This document shows, in pieces, positions 44,323-52,713 of a stretch of 64,000 nt of DNA; position 1 is the first letter of the stretch, and the number at the start of each line of letters is the position of its first letter. Origin of the DNA: Streptomyces sp. NBC_01707. GTDB lineage: Bacteria; Actinomycetota; Actinomycetes; Streptomycetales; Streptomycetaceae. The notes under the pieces were generated by a model. The model did no database searches. It had not been told where the DNA came from and saw only the letters and a program-made list of their open reading frames with translations. The stretch covers positions 1,798,001 through 1,862,000 of the forward strand of contig NZ_CP109190.1 of NCBI RefSeq assembly GCF_041438805.1, given 5' to 3'. Made by a program: the position numbers and the translations under genes.

Positions 44323-45321
44323 TCAGCGTCCGTCCTCGTCCAGCGGGTCGTCGGTGAGCAGGCCCTCGGTGCGCAGGTCGTCCCAGACGGCGTCCGGGAT
44401 CTCGCGGGAGAGCAGGTCGGCGGCGTCGTGCATCTCGTCCGGCGAGCGGGTGCCGACGAGCACCGAGGCGACGGCCGGGTGAGCGAGCGGGTACCGCAGC
44501 GCGGCGGCGCGCAGCGGTACGCCGTGTGCCTCCGTGACGGCCTTCATGCGCAGGGCGCGGTCCAGCAGGGTCATGGGGGCGGCGGCGTAGTCGTAGGTCG
44601 CACCGGGCTGCGGGTCGGCGAGCAGCCCGGAGTTGAAGACCCCGCCGATGACGACCGCGCGACCGCGGGCAGTTGCTTCGGGCAGCAGTTCGGCCAGCGC
44701 GGACTGGTCGAGGAGGGTGTAGCGACCGGCACAGAGCACGGTGTCGACGTCGGTGTCGCGCAGGAAGCGGGTGAGCATCGCGGTCTGGTTCATGCCGGCG
44801 CCGATGGCGCCGACAACCCCTTCGGCGCGCAGCTTCTCCAGGGCCGGGTAGGCCGTGCGAAAGGCTTCCTCGGCGTGGTCGTCCGGGTCGTGCAGATAGG
44901 CGATGTCGATCCGGTCGAGACCGAGCCGTTCGAGGCTGTCCTCGATGCTGCGGAGTACGCCGTCGGCGCTGAAGTCCCATCGGCGTCGGTGGGTGGCCCT
45001 TACGGCGAAGCCTTCGGAGAGACCGTGGTCCGGGACCGGCTCGCCGGGCGGCAGGGGGTCGAGCACCCGGCCGACCTTGGTGGACACCACGTACGCGTCG
45101 CGGGGCCGGTGGCGCAGGGCCTCGCCGAGCCTGCGTTCGGAGAGGCCGAGCCCGTAGTGCGGTGCCGTGTCGTAGTAGCGGACGCCCTCGTCCCAGGCGG
45201 CGTCCACGGCGGCGGCGGCCTGCGCGGCATCGACCTCGTGGAAGAGATTGCCGATGCCGGCCGCCCCGAAGGACAGTTCGGTGACCTCGACCGCACTACT
45301 TCCCAGCCTGTTTCGCCGCAT
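44323..45321 (-). CDS. Aldo/keto reductase, probable L-fucose (6-deoxyaldose) 1-dehydrogenase
   Basis: A 332-residue AKR: LSFGAAGIGNLF, catalytic Tyr in YYDTAPHYGLGLSERRLGEAL, VSTKVGRVL, IDIAYLHDPDDH and VGAIGAGMNQTAML. It belongs to the subgroup of D-threo-aldose/L-fucose 1-dehydrogenases and would convert fucose to fuconolactone, the substrate of the co-operonic lactonase. I chose the ATG at 45321, which starts at the usual LG-initial strand and has a GGGGAGG upstream, although spacing is long; a GTG 30 codons earlier lies across the predicted promoter. Confidence 0.88.
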   Translation of the reverse strand: MRRNRLGSSAVEVTELSFGAAGIGNLFHEVDAAQAAAAVDAAWDEGVRYYDTAPHYGLGLSERRLGEALRHRPRDAYVVSTKVGRVLDPLPPGEPVPDHGLSEGFAVRATHRRRWDFSADGVLRSIEDSLERLGLDRIDIAYLHDPDDHAEEAFRTAYPALEKLRAEGVVGAIGAGMNQTAMLTRFLRDTDVDTVLCAGRYTLLDQSALAELLPEATARGRAVVIGGVFNSGLLADPQPGATYDYAAAPMTLLDRALRMKAVTEAHGVPLRAAALRYPLAHPAVASVLVGTRSPDEMHDAADLLSREIPDAVWDDLRTEGLLTDDPLDEDGR

Positions 45322-45363
45322 GCCGTTGCCGCCCTCCCCGATGATCGCTGTTTCTGCACAACG

Positions 45364-45393
45364 AATATTCATCGGATCACTTGGGCGCGTCAA
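45364..45393 (-). promoter_or_regulatory. Promoter of the deoxysugar operon with a palindrome over the -10
   Basis: Minus strand: TTGACG (45388-45393), 18-bp spacer, AATATT (45364-45369). The palindrome GAATATTC (45363-45370) covers the -10, a likely repressor site. This is a rare AT-rich patch in the region, 42 bp before the reductase start. Confidence 0.5.
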
Positions 45394-45441
45394 CTCCTGG
45401 AACGCCACCACATGCGACTTGTACGAGGAAATTTGTCCGAT

Positions 45442-46866
45442 CTATAGGCGGACGTCTTCCGACAAGCGAGCCCCCTGGTCCGCCGGCATCAGGGCGAGCA
45501 GCTCGCGCAGCTCGTCCTCGGCGCAGCGGGCCAGCCGCTCCAGGTCCGGGACCGCTTTGCCGTCGGCGACCAGACCGATGTGCACCCGGCCGCTGTACGT
45601 GGACAGGGCGACCGCCAGGGACTGGCCCCGGGCCAGCGGCGCCATCGGATAGATGGCCTGCAGCGGGCAACCACCGAGCGAGAGCGCCGAGCGCGGCAGG
45701 GGCACGCTGGTGACCAGCACGTCGAAGAGCATCCGGGCCGCGCTGCCCGCCAGCGGGGCCCCGAAGCGGTGCGCCAGCGAAGGAAGTTGGTCGGCGAGTA
45801 CGGCGACCGCACCCGCGCCCCGCAGCGGTCCGGCGGCCTTGTTGCGGTCCATGGCCGTACGGACGGCGCGCAGCCGGTTCCATGGGTCGGCCTCGGAGAC
45901 GGGGAGGCCCAGCAGATAGGCGGACAGCCGATTCCCGGTGGTGGCGGCGCCACCGGGCCTGCGCCGGGAGACGGGGACGAGGGCGCGTGGGTCGGCATCG
46001 GGCAGCCGGTCGCCGCGCTCCAGCATCCAGCGGCGGAGCGCCCCGGCGACGATGCCGAGCAGGACGTCATTGGTGGTGCCGCCGACGATCCGGCGGATCC
46101 GGCCGACGGCCTCGGCGTCCAGGTCGGTGGTGGCCAGTCGCCGGGTGCCGCTGGAGGTCGCGGTGAGTGCGGGGGCGCCGCGCAGATCGAGGCGGCTGGC
46201 CCGTACGACGGAAGCGCCGACACCGAACGCCCGGCCGAGATCCTCGATCCGGCCCAGCGCGAAGCCGGCCACCTGGCGCGGCCCGGGCATCCAGGAGCGG
46301 GGCGGGACCGGGCGCGCCAGGCGGGTGCTCGCGCCGCCGCGGGCGCGGGCCCCGACGGAGGCGATCTCGTCGAAGATCCCGGCACCGATGGCGACCGCGC
46401 GCATCCCGTCGGCGAGCGCGTGATGCAGTTTCACGAGCACGGCGAAGGGGCCGTCGTCGGCACCGCCGATGACGTACATCTGCCAGGGCGGCAGCCCGCG
46501 TTCGAGGGGCTGCTCCATCAGCTCGCCGGCGAGCCGGGTGGCCCCGGCCATGAACCCGCCGCCCGCCGGATCCACCTCGCCCTGGGGCAGCCGCACCCGC
46601 TTGACGTGCCGGTACACGTCGAAGTCCTTGTCGACCGACCAGGCGGCACCGCCGACCGGCAGCAGGACGTCCCGTACCCGCATCCGCAGCCTGGGGATCG
46701 CGGCCGCGCGGCTGCCGAGCAGCTGGAGGACCGCCTCCGCATCGACGCCGGGCGCGGGGGCGGGGGAAGGCGAGAAGACGGCGAGCGCGCCGAGATGCAT
46801 CGGGTGCGCATCGGATTCGAGATGCCAGAACGCCAGATCGAGAGGTGCCAGTAGCTCAGTGCCCAA
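45442..46866 (-). CDS. Wax ester synthase/diacylglycerol acyltransferase (WS/DGAT)
   Basis: A 474-residue WS/DGAT: the catalytic HHxxxDG motif as KLHHALADGMRAV near residue 145, preceded by PLERGLPPWQMYVIGG, and later TTNDVLLGIVAGALRRWM, VPVSRR and the C-terminal VTSVPLPRSALSLGGCPL. It makes triacylglycerol or wax esters from acyl-CoA, as storage lipid typical of Streptomyces. The likely start is the TTG at 46866, because GAGGA lies just before it and the family begins with MGTELL-like sequence. The promoter gap contains a 15-bp palindrome. Confidence 0.9.
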   Translation of the reverse strand: MGTELLAPLDLAFWHLESDAHPMHLGALAVFSPSPAPAPGVDAEAVLQLLGSRAAAIPRLRMRVRDVLLPVGGAAWSVDKDFDVYRHVKRVRLPQGEVDPAGGGFMAGATRLAGELMEQPLERGLPPWQMYVIGGADDGPFAVLVKLHHALADGMRAVAIGAGIFDEIASVGARARGGASTRLARPVPPRSWMPGPRQVAGFALGRIEDLGRAFGVGASVVRASRLDLRGAPALTATSSGTRRLATTDLDAEAVGRIRRIVGGTTNDVLLGIVAGALRRWMLERGDRLPDADPRALVPVSRRRPGGAATTGNRLSAYLLGLPVSEADPWNRLRAVRTAMDRNKAAGPLRGAGAVAVLADQLPSLAHRFGAPLAGSAARMLFDVLVTSVPLPRSALSLGGCPLQAIYPMAPLARGQSLAVALSTYSGRVHIGLVADGKAVPDLERLARCAEDELRELLALMPADQGARLSEDVRL

Positions 46867-46907
46867 CGGGTCCTCATGTCATCGAAGACAAAGATTGCCG
46901 GAGTCAA

Positions 46908-46922
46908 CGACTGCCGCAGTCG
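46908..46922. promoter_or_regulatory. Perfect 15-bp palindrome upstream of the WS/DGAT gene
   Basis: CGACTGCCGCAGTCG (7-bp arms around one base) lies 42 bp before the TTG start. Around it the minus strand contains three TTGAC hexamers and, further up, two GTAAC repeats 11 bp apart. This suggests a regulated promoter, but no -10 stands out. Confidence 0.4.
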
Positions 46923-47033
46923 CAGTCAATCCCCCTCGATCGGTTACGGTCAAGTACAGACATGTTACGTTCTGTTACTGTCCGGTAGAGTCGCCCGCTC
47001 CCCCCACCGGCCCAGCCCCTCCCGCCCGACCCG

Positions 47034-49100
47034 TCATTCGCGCTCCGGAATGATGAATTCGCACCAGACGCACTTGCCGGTGCCGCGGGACTCCACACCC
47101 CACGTGTCGGCCAGCCGGTCCACCAGCATCAGGCCCCGCCCGGACACCCCGGTCTCACCCGCGTCCCGGCGGCGCGGCAGTGCGCTCGACCGGTCCTCGA
47201 CATCGACCCGCAGCCGCCGACCGGACCCGGTGAGCACCCGAATGGTGACGATCGCCCCGCCGTCGGTGTGTGTCAGCGCATTGGTGATCAGCTCGTCGGC
47301 GGCCAGCTCGACGTCGTCCGCCCGGCCCTTCGCACCCCAGGCCCGTACCGCCGCCCGGATCATGTGCCGGGCCGAGCTCAGCGCCTCCGGGTCGTTCTGG
47401 GCCACATTCTGCTGGAGCCGGCCGCCCGGCCGGGGCGCGTGCGCGGCCTTGCGGCGCAGCAGCAACACCGCCACGTCGTCCTCACCGCCGCACCCGTCGA
47501 CCTCCTCGCAGAGCTCGTCGGCCAGCTGCTCGAGGTCCTGCGGACCGTTGCGGATCCTGGCGGCCAGCAGCTGCACCCCCTCGTCGAGATCTACGCCGGG
47601 CAGCTCCACCAGGCCGTCGGTGTACAGCAGCATCGTCTGCCCCGGGTCCAGCTCCATCGTGCTGACCGGGTACTCGAGACCTCCGAACTCGGCCGAAAGG
47701 CCCAGTGGCAGCCCGCCCTCCACGGGCATCCTGCGGCAGCTTCCGTCGGTGTCCCGGACCAGCGGATCGATATGCCCGGCCCGGACCAGCTGTATGACTC
47801 CGGTGGTCAGGTCGACCTCGGCGTACGTGCAGGTCGCGAAGCGGTCGGTGTCGAGTTCGTGGAGGAACGCGGAGGCCCGCGCCATGACCGTGGCCGGGCT
47901 GTGTCCCTCCGCCGCGTACGCGTGGAGCACGATGCGCAGCTGTCCCATGACGGCCGCCGCGTGCGTGTCGTGGCCCTGTACGTCCCCGATGACGGCTCCG
48001 ACGCGGCCGCCGGGCAGCGGAATGACGTCGTACCAGTCGCCCCCGATGTCCTGACCCTGCCGGGCCGAGCGGTAGCGCACGGCGATCTGCGCACCCGGCA
48101 CCGCGGGGATGCGGCGGGGCAGCATCGCCTGCTGGAGCCCCTCGGCGAGGTCGTGCTCCTGCTCGTACAGCATGGCCCGCTGGAGGCTCTGGGCGATGGA
48201 GCTGCCGAGCGCGACCAGCAGATTGCGTTCGTCGCCCTCGAAGCCGTCCTTGCCGCTGTAGAGGAGTCCGATCGCACCGATCGGCCGGGCCTGGGCGATC
48301 AGCGGCAGATAGGCGGCCGAAGTGATGCCGAGACCGCTGATGCGCGGCCACAGGATCGGGTACGAGGTGGCGAAGTCCTCGGAGGACACGATGAAACGGG
48401 GTCTGAGCGTACGGATGACTTCGCTCATCGGGTACGGCTCGTCCGTACGGGTGAAACGGGTGCCCGGCACGAAGGACCCCGCGGGGCCGTCCGCGACGAG
48501 ATGGATGCGACCGGCTTCGAGCAGCCCCACGACGAGACTGGTCGCACCGAGGTGGGCGAGGCCCTGCGAGTTCTTCAGGACCTCGATGACGTCCTGGACG
48601 GTACGGGCATGGGCCAGCGCGGCCGTGGTGGTCTCGACCAGGCTGGTGCGGCGGCGCCGCTCCTCGTCCAGCTCGCGGCGGGCGGTGGAGTCGGCCAGCT
48701 CCTGGGTGGCGTCCCGGACGATACCGATGATGCGGTGGGGGCGGCCCGCCTCGTCACGCCGGATGAAGCCCTGGGTGTGGGTCCAGCGCAGCGTGCCGTC
48801 ACGCCGGAGAATGCGGAAGTACGCCCCGTAGTTGGCCTGCCCGCACTTGAGGGCCTGGGACACCATGGCGTCGAGCCGTGCGGCCTCATCGGTCGGTACC
48901 CGGGGGCCGAGGCTCTCCGGCCGGCCGTCGTATTCGTCGACCCGCATGTCGAACACGTCGAGTGCGGGCCGGTCCATGTGCATGAGGCCACTGTCGAGGT
49001 CCCAGTCGAAGCTGCCCATACGGTTCAGGGCGAGGCTGAGATCCGGGTGGGCGGGCCAGTCGTCCGGGAGTGACAGGGCACCCACAACCCGATCATCCAT
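47034..49100 (-). CDS. PAS-GAF-PP2C(SpoIIE)-HATPase phosphatase, RsbU-type
   Basis: A 688-residue signalling protein. PAS domain (about 18-135; LNRMGSFDWDLDSGLMHM, GIVRDATQ), GAF (about 150-315; AYLPLIAQARPIGAIGLLYSG), SpoIIE-type PP2C (about 325-540; RQGQDIGGDWYDVIPL, GAVIGDVQGHD, LLYTDGLVELPG, GGEDDVAVLLLRR) and an RsbW-like HATPase (about 555-685; VELAADELITNALTHT, GRGLMLVDRL). Such proteins reverse anti-anti-sigma phosphorylation, and some can also phosphorylate it. The partner is not adjacent; SigB/F-type genes lie 10 kb further on. Confidence 0.9.
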   Translation of the reverse strand: MDDRVVGALSLPDDWPAHPDLSLALNRMGSFDWDLDSGLMHMDRPALDVFDMRVDEYDGRPESLGPRVPTDEAARLDAMVSQALKCGQANYGAYFRILRRDGTLRWTHTQGFIRRDEAGRPHRIIGIVRDATQELADSTARRELDEERRRRTSLVETTTAALAHARTVQDVIEVLKNSQGLAHLGATSLVVGLLEAGRIHLVADGPAGSFVPGTRFTRTDEPYPMSEVIRTLRPRFIVSSEDFATSYPILWPRISGLGITSAAYLPLIAQARPIGAIGLLYSGKDGFEGDERNLLVALGSSIAQSLQRAMLYEQEHDLAEGLQQAMLPRRIPAVPGAQIAVRYRSARQGQDIGGDWYDVIPLPGGRVGAVIGDVQGHDTHAAAVMGQLRIVLHAYAAEGHSPATVMARASAFLHELDTDRFATCTYAEVDLTTGVIQLVRAGHIDPLVRDTDGSCRRMPVEGGLPLGLSAEFGGLEYPVSTMELDPGQTMLLYTDGLVELPGVDLDEGVQLLAARIRNGPQDLEQLADELCEEVDGCGGEDDVAVLLLRRKAAHAPRPGGRLQQNVAQNDPEALSSARHMIRAAVRAWGAKGRADDVELAADELITNALTHTDGGAIVTIRVLTGSGRRLRVDVEDRSSALPRRRDAGETGVSGRGLMLVDRLADTWGVESRGTGKCVWCEFIIPERE

Positions 49101-49159
49101 GCGGGTCACTCTGCCATCAATTGTCCGATTCTTCGAGAGATCCCGTTCGCCGGACCGCC

Positions 49160-49184
49160 AGGGGGCCCGGTCGCCGGGCCCCCT
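49160..49184 (-). terminator. Terminator behind the chitinase gene
   Basis: AGGGGGCCCGG (49160-49170) and CCGGGCCCCCT (49174-49184) form a perfect 11-bp stem with a TCG loop, 26 bp beyond the chitinase stop. Confidence 0.8.
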
Positions 49185-49209
49185 CCGCCGCAACGCTGTC
49201 GCGCCGGAT

Positions 49210-50262
49210 TCAGCGCCCCTGGAGCGCCTTGACGTTGTCCCCGAACGTCCACCCCTTCGACCCGTCCCAGTTCAGCGACCAGTCCATCAGCCCCTTCAGC
49301 CCGCCGCCGTACGTGTTCCAGGCCTGTGAGACCAGGTTCGGCGCCATGTAGCCGCCCCCGGCGCCGGGCTGCGCCGGCAGGCCCGGGACCTGCTTGTCGT
49401 ACGGAACCTTGATGGTGGTGCCCTGGATGGTCAGGCCGCTGTTCAGGCAGTCGGTCTGCGCGGTGAACCCCTGGACGGTTCCGGCGGAGTACGAGTCGCC
49501 GGAGCAGCCGTACATGCTGCCGTTGTAGTACTGCATGTTCAGCCACCAGAGCCGCCCGTTGTCCGCGTACTTCTTCACGATGGGGAGGTACGCGCCCCAG
49601 ATGGAGCCGTACGCCACGCTGCCCCCGGTGACGTAGGCCGTCTCGGGCGCCATCGTCAGACCGAAGTTGGACGGCATCCGGGCGAGTACTCCGTCGATGA
49701 TGCGGATGAGATTGGCCTGCGACGTGGACAGCTGACCGATGTTGCCGCTGCCGGTGAGGCCGGTCTCGATGTCGATGTCGATGCCGTCGAAGTTGTACGT
49801 CTGCAGGATCGGCACCACGGTGTCGACGAAGCGGTCGGCGACGGCGCTGGAGCTGAGGTCGATCCCGGCCGTGGCACCGCCGATGGACAGCAGGGTGGTC
49901 AGACCCGACGCCTTGGCCTGGCACATCTCGGCAGGGGTCGGGACCTTCACGGTCGAGTCCATCCCGTCCTCCCACAGGACGGTGCCGTCGGAGCGGATGA
50001 CCGGGAAGGCCGCGTTGATCACGTTGTACCCGTGGGCGGGGATGCGGGAGTCGGTGATCGGGATCCATCCGAGCGGCGGGTGTACACCGTTGGCCGCGCC
50101 GTCCCAGTTCTCCCAGTAACCCTGCAGCACCTTGCCCGCCGGCTTCGACTTCACCGCGCAGGTCTCGTCCTGCGCCGCGCTCGGGGTCGCGGCGACGAGC
50201 GTCTGCACGAGACATACGGCCGCCAGGCCGATCCCGAACAGACGCGATGTCCGACCGAACAT
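49210..50262 (-). CDS. Secreted GH18 chitinase
   Basis: A 350-residue secreted enzyme: signal peptide (about 1-30, ending SAAQ), then a single GH18 TIM barrel. The catalytic DxxDxDxE motif is intact as FDGIDIDIETG with the acid Glu near residue 166; LLSIGGATAG is the second conserved strand, and WSLNWD comes near the C-terminus. No carbohydrate-binding module is present. It hydrolyses chitin or chito-oligomers. GGAAGGGAA lies before the ATG. The promoter carries the TGGTCCAGACCT box known from Streptomyces chitinase promoters, so DasR/GlcNAc control is likely. Confidence 0.92.
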   Translation of the reverse strand: MFGRTSRLFGIGLAAVCLVQTLVAATPSAAQDETCAVKSKPAGKVLQGYWENWDGAANGVHPPLGWIPITDSRIPAHGYNVINAAFPVIRSDGTVLWEDGMDSTVKVPTPAEMCQAKASGLTTLLSIGGATAGIDLSSSAVADRFVDTVVPILQTYNFDGIDIDIETGLTGSGNIGQLSTSQANLIRIIDGVLARMPSNFGLTMAPETAYVTGGSVAYGSIWGAYLPIVKKYADNGRLWWLNMQYYNGSMYGCSGDSYSAGTVQGFTAQTDCLNSGLTIQGTTIKVPYDKQVPGLPAQPGAGGGYMAPNLVSQAWNTYGGGLKGLMDWSLNWDGSKGWTFGDNVKALQGR

Positions 50263-50340
50263 GCGGGTTCCCTTCCGTCGTGGCCGGCCGCCCACCGCAC
50301 CGCGAGAGTCATCATGCACCTGACAATGCACACGCTAAAA

Positions 50341-50373
50341 TGGTCCAGACCTGCCGTCAAGAGGCCTGGACCG
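50341..50373 (-). promoter_or_regulatory. Chitinase-type DasR boxes upstream of the GH18 gene
   Basis: TGGTCCAGACCT at 50341-50352 is the 12-bp element repeated in Streptomyces chitinase promoters. An inverted, two-mismatch copy (AGGCCTGGACCG, 50362-50373) lies 21 bp away. Both lie about 80-110 bp upstream of the chitinase ATG. Confidence 0.75.
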
Positions 50374-50560
50374 ACGACCGGTGAGGTCGCCTGGCGGGGC
50401 CGGTCGGCGCGGGAGGCTCCACGAGCAGGGCGCGGCGCGGCCCGTGCCGCGCCCGAGCGGTGGCACGAAAGAGCGCATATCGTTCACTAGAGGTGGTGCA
50501 CCGGTGCGGCTGCAGTCCGCGTGCACAGCACCCCGGAATCCGTGGCGGACGGAGGACGGA

Positions 50561-51064
50561 ATGTCAACGGCCAAGAACATGCTGGACGCGCTCCCACCCG
50601 AAGGGCGCGCGCGACTGCTCGACCAGGCAGCCCGCGAGGTGTCGTTGCCCGTCGGCACCCGGATCTTCGAAGAGGGCCGCAAGGCCGACCGCTTCTGGAT
50701 CATCCGATCCGGCCAGGTAGAACTGGACCTCCATGTGCCCGGCCACCGGTCCGCGGTGATCGAGACACTGGGCCGGGACGAACTGCTGGGCTGGTCCTGG
50801 CTGTTCCCGCCGCGCATCTGGCATCTCGGCGCCGTCGCGATCTACCCGGTGGAGGCCGTGGAGTTCGATGCCGCGGCCGTCTGCTCACTGTGCGACGAAG
50901 ACGCCGAGTTGGGGCGTGCGCTGTACAGGTACGTCGCGGAGACCGTGGCGGCACGGCTGCGCGGGACCCGAACCCGACTGCTCGCCCTGTACGGTCCGCA
51001 GTCCGGCAACCGGGCGGGTGCGAACCACGATGCGGACATCGGCCAGGACCTCGCGGACATCTGA
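50561..51064 (+). CDS. Stand-alone cyclic-nucleotide-binding (Crp-type sensor) domain protein
   Basis: A 167-residue protein consisting of one cNMP-binding beta-barrel (LPVGTRIFEEGRKADRFWIIRSGQVELDLHVPGHRSAVIETLGRDELLGWSW) and a C-terminal helix. There is no helix-turn-helix, so it is not a DNA-binding Crp protein. The usual phosphate-binding RxxS/T cassette is not obvious, so nucleotide binding is uncertain. GGAGGACGG precedes the ATG. It is monocistronic between the chitinase and YndJ-like operons. A role as sensor subunit of another protein is inference. Confidence 0.82.
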   Translation: MSTAKNMLDALPPEGRARLLDQAAREVSLPVGTRIFEEGRKADRFWIIRSGQVELDLHVPGHRSAVIETLGRDELLGWSWLFPPRIWHLGAVAIYPVEAVEFDAAAVCSLCDEDAELGRALYRYVAETVAARLRGTRTRLLALYGPQSGNRAGANHDADIGQDLADI

Positions 51065-51141
51065 CGCGCAGCACACGGTCGCACGCCACTCACGCCTCCA
51101 CCATCCCCGGCGAAGCGGCCGCACAACTCCGGCACCCCTCA

Positions 51142-51201
51142 TTGAACACGTTCAAGAAAGCCTCTAGAGTCGGCTCGGACAACTACTTGAACGCGTTCAA
51201 G
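51142..51201 (+). promoter_or_regulatory. Promoter bracketed by two TTGAACnnGTTCAA operators
   Basis: TTGAACACGTTCAA (51142-51155) and CTTGAACGCGTTCAAG (51186-51201) are near-identical palindromes 45 bp apart centre to centre. TTGAAC of the first is also a -35 hexamer; 17 bp further is a TAGAGT -10 (51165-51170), and the second palindrome covers about +10 to +25. This is a textbook layout for repression by a TetR-type dimer, with possible looping. The regulator gene is not adjacent. The first operon gene starts at 51216. Confidence 0.7.
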
Positions 51202-51215
51202 ACGGGGGATGTGCC

Positions 51216-52169
51216 ATGTCCGTACTGGTCGACCTGATCGTGATGCTGGGCATGCTGGTCGTCGTACCGGCCGGACTTCGGCTGACCGGGGCAGCCGAAC
51301 TCGACCGGATCCGCCGTCTGTGGCCGCTGTTCGCCGTCCCCGGGGCCGTCGCCCTCTGGCTGCCACGTGGCGGACCCGCCACGGTCCTCGCCGGCTGCTA
51401 CGCGCTCGGGGCCGTACTCCTCGCCCTGCATGCGCCGCCCCGGCTGCTCCGCGCGGTCCGGGCCTCCGCCGCTCACCGCACCGCCGAGATCGCACTGTTC
51501 ACCGCCCTCGTCACCCCGTCGGTCGCCGCCACCGCGCTGGTCGCCGAACGCTCCGGGCATGCCCTCTTCGGCTTCGGGCCCGGAATCCTCGCGCTCACCG
51601 TGCCGCACTTCCACTTCGCCGGGTTCGCCGCCGCACTGATCGCAGGACTCGTCCGCCGGGTCGCGGACGGGCCGGCCGGCCGGTTCGCCGCATCGAGCGT
51701 GCCGTCGGGCACCCTGCTCGTGCTCATCGGATACTTCATCGGCGACTGGGCCGAGCTGGCCGGAGCAGTCGTGCTGACGGCCGGGATGTGGACTGTCGCC
51801 CTGCTGACCTGGCGCACGATCCGCGTCAGCGGCCGGGACCGGACCACCCGCACTCTGTTCGCCGTCTCGTCCGCCGTGCTCGTGGCGACCATGGTGCTCG
51901 CGCTGAGCTGGGCGCTCGGCGAGGCGACCGGGCTGCCGCACCCCACGCTGACCTGGATGGCCGCGACCCACGGTCTCGGCAACGCACTGGGCTTCGCGCT
52001 CTGCTCGGTGCTCGCCTGGCGACGGCTCCAGGATCAGCCCGAGCAGTCGCCACCCGGCCGTCCTGGTACCGGGCCGCCCCCTGCCGACCCGGCCCTCGCC
52101 ACCTCGGTCCGCACGGACCCGCCCCTCACCCGCCCCGCCCTCACCGGCCTCGAAGACAGGACGTCATGA
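51216..52169 (+). CDS. YndJ-like polytopic membrane protein
   Basis: A 317-residue protein with about eight to nine hydrophobic segments covering residues 3-275 and a Pro-rich cytoplasmic tail. Features shared with YndJ proteins include VPHFHFAGFAAALIAGL and WMAATHGLGNALGFALCSVL with histidines inside predicted membrane segments. Function is unknown (annotated as transporter in some genomes without proof). It is the first gene of a three-gene operon and overlaps the DUF1990 gene by 4 bp. Confidence 0.78.
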   Translation: MSVLVDLIVMLGMLVVVPAGLRLTGAAELDRIRRLWPLFAVPGAVALWLPRGGPATVLAGCYALGAVLLALHAPPRLLRAVRASAAHRTAEIALFTALVTPSVAATALVAERSGHALFGFGPGILALTVPHFHFAGFAAALIAGLVRRVADGPAGRFAASSVPSGTLLVLIGYFIGDWAELAGAVVLTAGMWTVALLTWRTIRVSGRDRTTRTLFAVSSAVLVATMVLALSWALGEATGLPHPTLTWMAATHGLGNALGFALCSVLAWRRLQDQPEQSPPGRPGTGPPPADPALATSVRTDPPLTRPALTGLEDRTS

Positions 52170-52675
52170 GTACCCTCACCTATCCCGAGGTCGGCGCCAC
52201 CCGGCTCGGCCCGCTCCCCGACGGGTACAACCATCTCCACCACCGGGTCGCGGTGGGCCGTGGCCGCGCCGACTTCGAGGCTGCGGGCGCCGCCGTCACC
52301 GACTGGCGCATGCATCGCACCTCCGGCGCACGGGTACGGGCGTCAACGGCCCGCGCCGAGGCCGGGACCAGCGTGCGGGTATCGATCGGGGTCGGCCCGT
52401 TCCGGTTCACCGCGCCGTGCGAGGTGGTCTGGACCGCGTACGAGAAGGCGCGCATCGGCTTCGCCTACGGCACCCGTCCGCACCACCCCGAGTGCGGTGA
52501 GGAGTGCTTCGTGGTCGACCTGGCGGACGACGGCACGGTGTGGTTCACCGTGCTGGCGTTCTCCCGTCCGGTCAGTTGGTACGTCCGGCTCGCGGGGCCG
52601 CTCGTGCCGATGGCCCAGCACATGTACGCGCGCCGGCTCGGCACCGCACTGCGCCGGATCGTCTCGGCGAGCTGA
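52166..52675 (+). CDS. DUF1990 protein
   Basis: A 169-residue soluble protein matching DUF1990 (also YndJ-associated): VGRGRADFEAAGAAVTDWRMHR, PCEVVWTAYEKARIGFAYGTRPHHPECGEECFVVDL and WFTVLAFSRPVSWYVRLAGPLVPMAQ. It is related in pattern to SRPBCC-type lipid-binding folds, but no activity is established. Overlap ATGA with the YndJ-like gene shows coupling; the lipase-maturation-factor gene follows after about 38 bp. Confidence 0.88.
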   Translation: MSTLTYPEVGATRLGPLPDGYNHLHHRVAVGRGRADFEAAGAAVTDWRMHRTSGARVRASTARAEAGTSVRVSIGVGPFRFTAPCEVVWTAYEKARIGFAYGTRPHHPECGEECFVVDLADDGTVWFTVLAFSRPVSWYVRLAGPLVPMAQHMYARRLGTALRRIVSAS

Positions 52676-52713
52676 ACCGGCTCAGTCGCTCCGCAGCGCC
52701 GATACTGGACGTG

